Part shown: one piece after another, positions 61,353 through 64,000 of the stretch
How the letters are laid out: each line of letters starts with the position of its first letter
Numbering within the stretch: position 1 is the stretch's first letter
Assembly: GCF_900119315.1 (NCBI RefSeq)
Contig: NZ_LT827010.1
Coordinates: 2,637,001-2,701,000, forward strand
Direction: 5' to 3'
Source of the DNA: Actinoplanes sp. SE50/110
Lineage (GTDB): Bacteria; Actinomycetota; Actinomycetes; Mycobacteriales; Micromonosporaceae
Length of the DNA stretch: 64,000 nucleotides
The notes under the pieces: generated by a model
Database searches by the model: none
Told to the model about the DNA's origin: nothing
Seen by the model: the letters and a program-made list of their open reading frames with translations, nothing else
Position numbers and translations under genes: made by a program

Positions 61353-62912
61353 ATGCTCGGCCTGGAAAACATCGGTCTGGCCAAACGGCTGGGCATCATC
61401 GTCGCCACGGGTGCGGTCGCCCTCGGCGGCATCGGCACGATCGCCCTGATCGGCCAGGAAAGCGTGGCCAGCAAGGCGAACGAGGTCAGCCGGCTGCAGT
61501 GCGGCCTCGCCGCGCTGAACCACCTGAACAACCGGCAGAGTGAGCTGAAGGTCGACGCGTACCGGGCGGCGGGTGGCGCCGACGTCAGCCAGGACGTCAA
61601 GGATGACGTGCAGTCGTCGTCCGAGGCGCTCGACGCGGTCTCCGGCTGCGACCTGCCCAGCTCGATCGCCGGCCAGGTGAACGGCTACCGCGGCGACTTC
61701 GACGACTTCAACACGTTCATCTCGGACTTCGTCACGGCCGGTGTGGCCGACCCCAGGTCGGTGCGCGCCCGGATCGGCGAGATCGGCGACAAGAACGACA
61801 AGACCGACGGCGAGCTGGACACCCTCACCGATGCCGTCACCAAGCAGGTCGACGACGGCCACCAGAAGACCGGGTCGGCGATCAAGCGGACCCGGTGGAC
61901 CGTGATCATCGTGGCGCTGATCGCTCTCGCCCTGCTGATCGGCATGGCGCTCCCGCTGGTCCGTTCGATCCTCGGCCCGATCCGCAGAATCGGCGCGGTG
62001 ATCGACGGGCTGGACAAGGGCGACCTGACCGTGCGCAGCGGGATCACCACCCGCGACGAGCTCGGCACCATGGCGCAGAGCCTGGACCACACGCTCGACA
62101 AGCTGCGTGAGTCGATGATCACCATCGCCAAGGACTCGGACTCGCTGGCCACCGCGGCCACCCAGCTCTCCGCGGTCTCCGGCGAGATCGCCTCCGCGGT
62201 CGACAACACCGACCGGCAGAGCAGCTCGGCCGCCACCGAGGCGGACGAGATCTCCCGCAACGTGCAGAGCGTCGCGGCCGGCTCCGAGGAGATGGGCCTG
62301 TCGATCCGGGAGATCTCCCGCAACGCGGCCGACGCCGCCCAGGTCGCCTCGGTCGCGGTGGCCGAGGCCGCCCGCGCCACCGAGAGCATCCGCCGGCTCG
62401 GCGAGTCGTCCGCCGAGATCGGCAACGTGATCAAGCTGATCACCAGCATCGCCGAGCAGACCAACCTGCTCGCCCTGAACGCCACCATCGAGGCGGCCCG
62501 GGCCGGCGACGCCGGCAAGGGCTTCGCCGTGGTGGCCAGCGAGGTCAAGGACCTGGCCCAGGAGACTGCCCGCGCGACCGAGGACATCGGCGCCCGGGTC
62601 ACCGCGATCCAGAACGACACCACCGGCGCGGTCGAGGTGATCAACCGGATCTCCGAGGTGATCGCGCAGATCAACGACTTCCAGACGACGATCGCCTCGG
62701 CGGTCGAGGAGCAGACCGCCACCACCGGCGAGATGAGCCGCAGCATCGGTGAGGTGGCGGCCGGCTCCAGCCGGATCGCCGCGAACATCAACGACGTGTC
62801 GTCGGCCAGCCAGGCGACGGTCAGCGGCGTCAACCAGACCCGGGAGGCGAGCGAGGAGGTCTCCCGGACCGCCGAGGAGCTGCGCGCCCTGGTCGGTGCC
62901 TTCAAGTTCTGA
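61353..62912 (+). CDS. Methyl-accepting chemotaxis protein (chemoreceptor)
   Basis: 519 residues. Membrane segment about 12-34, helical sensor about 35-178 with two cysteines (RLQCGLAAL and SGCDLPSS) that could form a disulfide, membrane segment about 183-206, HAMP about 207-258, then the signalling coiled coil with the tip [19 protein letters not shown]. The C-terminal half is very similar to the receptor at 55210-56826. GGAGGG lies 3 nt before AAG-ATG. A FliA-like promoter is present upstream and a strong terminator downstream, so it is a single-gene unit. Confidence 0.93.
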   Translation: MLGLENIGLAKRLGIIVATGAVALGGIGTIALIGQESVASKANEVSRLQCGLAALNHLNNRQSELKVDAYRAAGGADVSQDVKDDVQSSSEALDAVSGCDLPSSIAGQVNGYRGDFDDFNTFISDFVTAGVADPRSVRARIGEIGDKNDKTDGELDTLTDAVTKQVDDGHQKTGSAIKRTRWTVIIVALIALALLIGMALPLVRSILGPIRRIGAVIDGLDKGDLTVRSGITTRDELGTMAQSLDHTLDKLRESMITIAKDSDSLATAATQLSAVSGEIASAVDNTDRQSSSAATEADEISRNVQSVAAGSEEMGLSIREISRNAADAAQVASVAVAEAARATESIRRLGESSAEIGNVIKLITSIAEQTNLLALNATIEAARAGDAGKGFAVVASEVKDLAQETARATEDIGARVTAIQNDTTGAVEVINRISEVIAQINDFQTTIASAVEEQTATTGEMSRSIGEVAAGSSRIAANINDVSSASQATVSGVNQTREASEEVSRTAEELRALVGAFKF

Positions 62913-62927
62913 TTTCCCGGGTACAAC

Positions 62928-62960
62928 GAGGGCCGGTCACCGTGGTGGCCGGCCCTCTTT
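62928..62960 (+). terminator. Rho-independent terminator after the chemoreceptor
   Basis: Stem GAGGGCCGG/CCGGCCCTC extended by CACC/GGTG after one mismatch, 2-nt loop, followed by TTT. It begins 15 nt after the stop and abuts the next promoter. Confidence 0.85.
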
Positions 62961-62986
62961 CTCATGTCCGCGGCACGGCTGCCGAT
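62961..62986 (+). promoter_or_regulatory. FliA (sigma-28)-like promoter for the diguanylate cyclase
   Basis: CTCA, 16 nt, GCCGAT, ending 9 nt before the ATG at 62996, so the transcript would have almost no leader. Same spacing as the three other sites in this window. Confidence 0.5.
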
Positions 62987-62995
62987 CGGGGGCGT

Positions 62996-64000
62996 ATGCG
63001 CATCGGAACCGACCGGCTGGACGACTCACTGATCGCCCGGCGCCGGATGGTGGAGATCGCCGCGCTGGTCTGCCGCTGCATCGGCATCGCTGTCGTGCTG
63101 TGCACCGCGCTCGGCGTCCGGGGGTTCGCCGCCGAATCGGTGCCGGGTCCGGTGCTCTATCTGTGCGCTGCTCTTATGGCGTTGTCCTCTGTGATGTCCG
63201 GTTTTTCGGCACGGCACCCTGCCTCGCCGCGGTATGCGATGCTCAGCGCCCTGCAGATCGCTCTGGACACCGCGGTCACCATCGGCTGCGTGGTGTTCAC
63301 CGAGCGGCACACCGGGGCGAACACCTGGCCGGTGCTGAGCCTGCCGATCGCCATCGCCGCGATCCGGCACCAGCTGCCCGGCGCCCTCGCGGTCTGGGCG
63401 GTGACCTCGGCCTCGCTGCTGCTGATGCCGCTCGACCCGGGCGCCGCCGCGCTCGGCGTCTCGCTGAACCTGATGATCGCCGGCATCAGCGGATCCCAGG
63501 CGAGCGCGTTCCAGCGCCAGCTCAGCACCCTGCAGGAGGTCCGGCGGGAACTGCAGCACCAGGCCACCCACGACGCGCTGACCGGGCTGCCGAACCGGGC
63601 GCACCTGGCCGCCTCCGCCGAGCACGACCCGGGCCGGCCCCTCGCGGTGCTGCTGCTCGACCTGAACGGCTTCAAACAGATCAACGACACGCACGGGCAC
63701 GCCGCCGGTGACGTGCTGCTGCACGAGGTGGGCAACCGGCTCGGCACGGTCCTCGGTCCCGGCGATCTGGCCGCGCGGCTGGGCGGCGACGAGTTCGTGG
63801 TGCTGCTGCGCGACGCCGACGCGGCCACGGCCGGGCGCACCGCCCAGCGGATCCGGTCGGTGATCGCGCAGCCGGTCGGGATCGGTCCGGACCGGGCGGT
63901 GCGGGTCGGGGTCAGCGTCGGCGTGGCGATCCGCCCGGCCGGGGATGGCGCCGGGTTGGACGCGCTGATCGCCGATGCGGACGCCGCGATGTACCGGGAG
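62996..64000 (+). CDS. Membrane diguanylate cyclase (GGDEF), C-terminus cut by window edge
   Basis: 335 residues visible. About five hydrophobic segments (residues 20-170) form a membrane sensor, followed by a linker helix (FQRQLSTLQEVRRELQHQAT) and a GGDEF domain starting at HDALTGLPNR, with catalytic LGGDEFVVLL. It should make c-di-GMP. The inhibitory RxxD site normally just before GGDEF reads GPGD, so product inhibition is probably lost. An EAL domain could follow beyond the window. GGGGG lies upstream of ATG, and a FliA-like promoter precedes it. Confidence 0.9.
   Translation, partial: MRIGTDRLDDSLIARRRMVEIAALVCRCIGIAVVLCTALGVRGFAAESVPGPVLYLCAALMALSSVMSGFSARHPASPRYAMLSALQIALDTAVTIGCVVFTERHTGANTWPVLSLPIAIAAIRHQLPGALAVWAVTSASLLLMPLDPGAAALGVSLNLMIAGISGSQASAFQRQLSTLQEVRRELQHQATHDALTGLPNRAHLAASAEHDPGRPLAVLLLDLNGFKQINDTHGHAAGDVLLHEVGNRLGTVLGPGDLAARLGGDEFVVLLRDADAATAGRTAQRIRSVIAQPVGIGPDRAVRVGVSVGVAIRPAGDGAGLDALIADADAAMYRE

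Noticed and set aside
1..64000. tRNA, rRNA, riboswitch, insertion sequence or integrase
   Set aside because: I looked for tRNA-like T-loops, transposase motifs and terminal inverted repeats by eye and saw none. A covariance-model search would be needed to exclude small RNAs.

Overview
The window is very GC-rich (G or C at almost every third codon position) and has actinobacterial signatures: F420-dependent LLM oxidoreductases, a PknB-like kinase, DUF3618 and DUF427 proteins, and many starts preceded by a TANNNT box only 6-7 nt away instead of a Shine-Dalgarno site. Three chemoreceptors and promoter-like CTCA-N16-G(C/T)CGA sites point to a motile actinomycete, most likely Actinoplanes or another member of Micromonosporaceae. 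That assignment is inference. I see no tRNA, rRNA, CRISPR array, prophage or insertion sequence.

Layout: 1-3843 signalling (partial chemoreceptor, GAF histidine kinase, divergent response regulator with a degenerate HD-GYP domain, Hpt protein). 3852-9513 a tightly overlapped L-rhamnose operon (binding protein, ATPase, two permeases, L-rhamnose isomerase) behind three copies of an ACGTTTCAA operator and a 16-bp minisatellite. 10261-13022 envelope proteins (DUF1469 holin-like, DUF3618). 13144-16205 a degenerate inositol-monophosphatase-like protein, a Ser/Thr kinase and a Uma2 nuclease-like protein. 16287-20512 a MocR regulator divergent from methylmalonate-semialdehyde dehydrogenase and an aminotransferase.

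20644-37074 holds a large polyamine/GABA catabolic region: aminobutyraldehyde dehydrogenase, a PotABCD-type ABC importer, FAD oxidase and aminotransferase on the + strand, then an insert of regulatory genes (MerR, hydrolase, response regulator, histidine kinase), then a second set on the - strand (aminobutyraldehyde dehydrogenase, GabT, Lrp regulator, FAD oxidase). The likely flow is putrescine to 4-aminobutanal to GABA to succinate semialdehyde.

37165-45480: a PP2C phosphatase, then a GH3 glycosidase divergent from a sugar ABC importer, with a LacI regulator. Three copies of a YCGAAASTTNCGG site tie these together as one oligosaccharide (probably xylo- or gluco-oligosaccharide) regulon. 45894-54877: an LLM oxidoreductase, a formylglycine-generating enzyme with both catalytic cysteines, and two very large paralogous FtsX-like membrane proteins without an ATPase. 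55210-64000: two chemoreceptors, a P1 peptidase, an LLM oxidoreductase, DUF427, YbaK, a QorB/HxlR-type redox pair, a UBP zinc-finger protein and a partial membrane diguanylate cyclase.

The most useful non-gene signals are the four FliA-like promoters at chemotaxis and c-di-GMP genes, the LacI and rhamnose operators, a 17-bp element shared by two polyamine transcription units, and five unrelated minisatellites. I did not find a clearly new biological system. The least explained units are the paired FtsX-like proteins and the degenerate IMPase-like and HD-GYP-like proteins.
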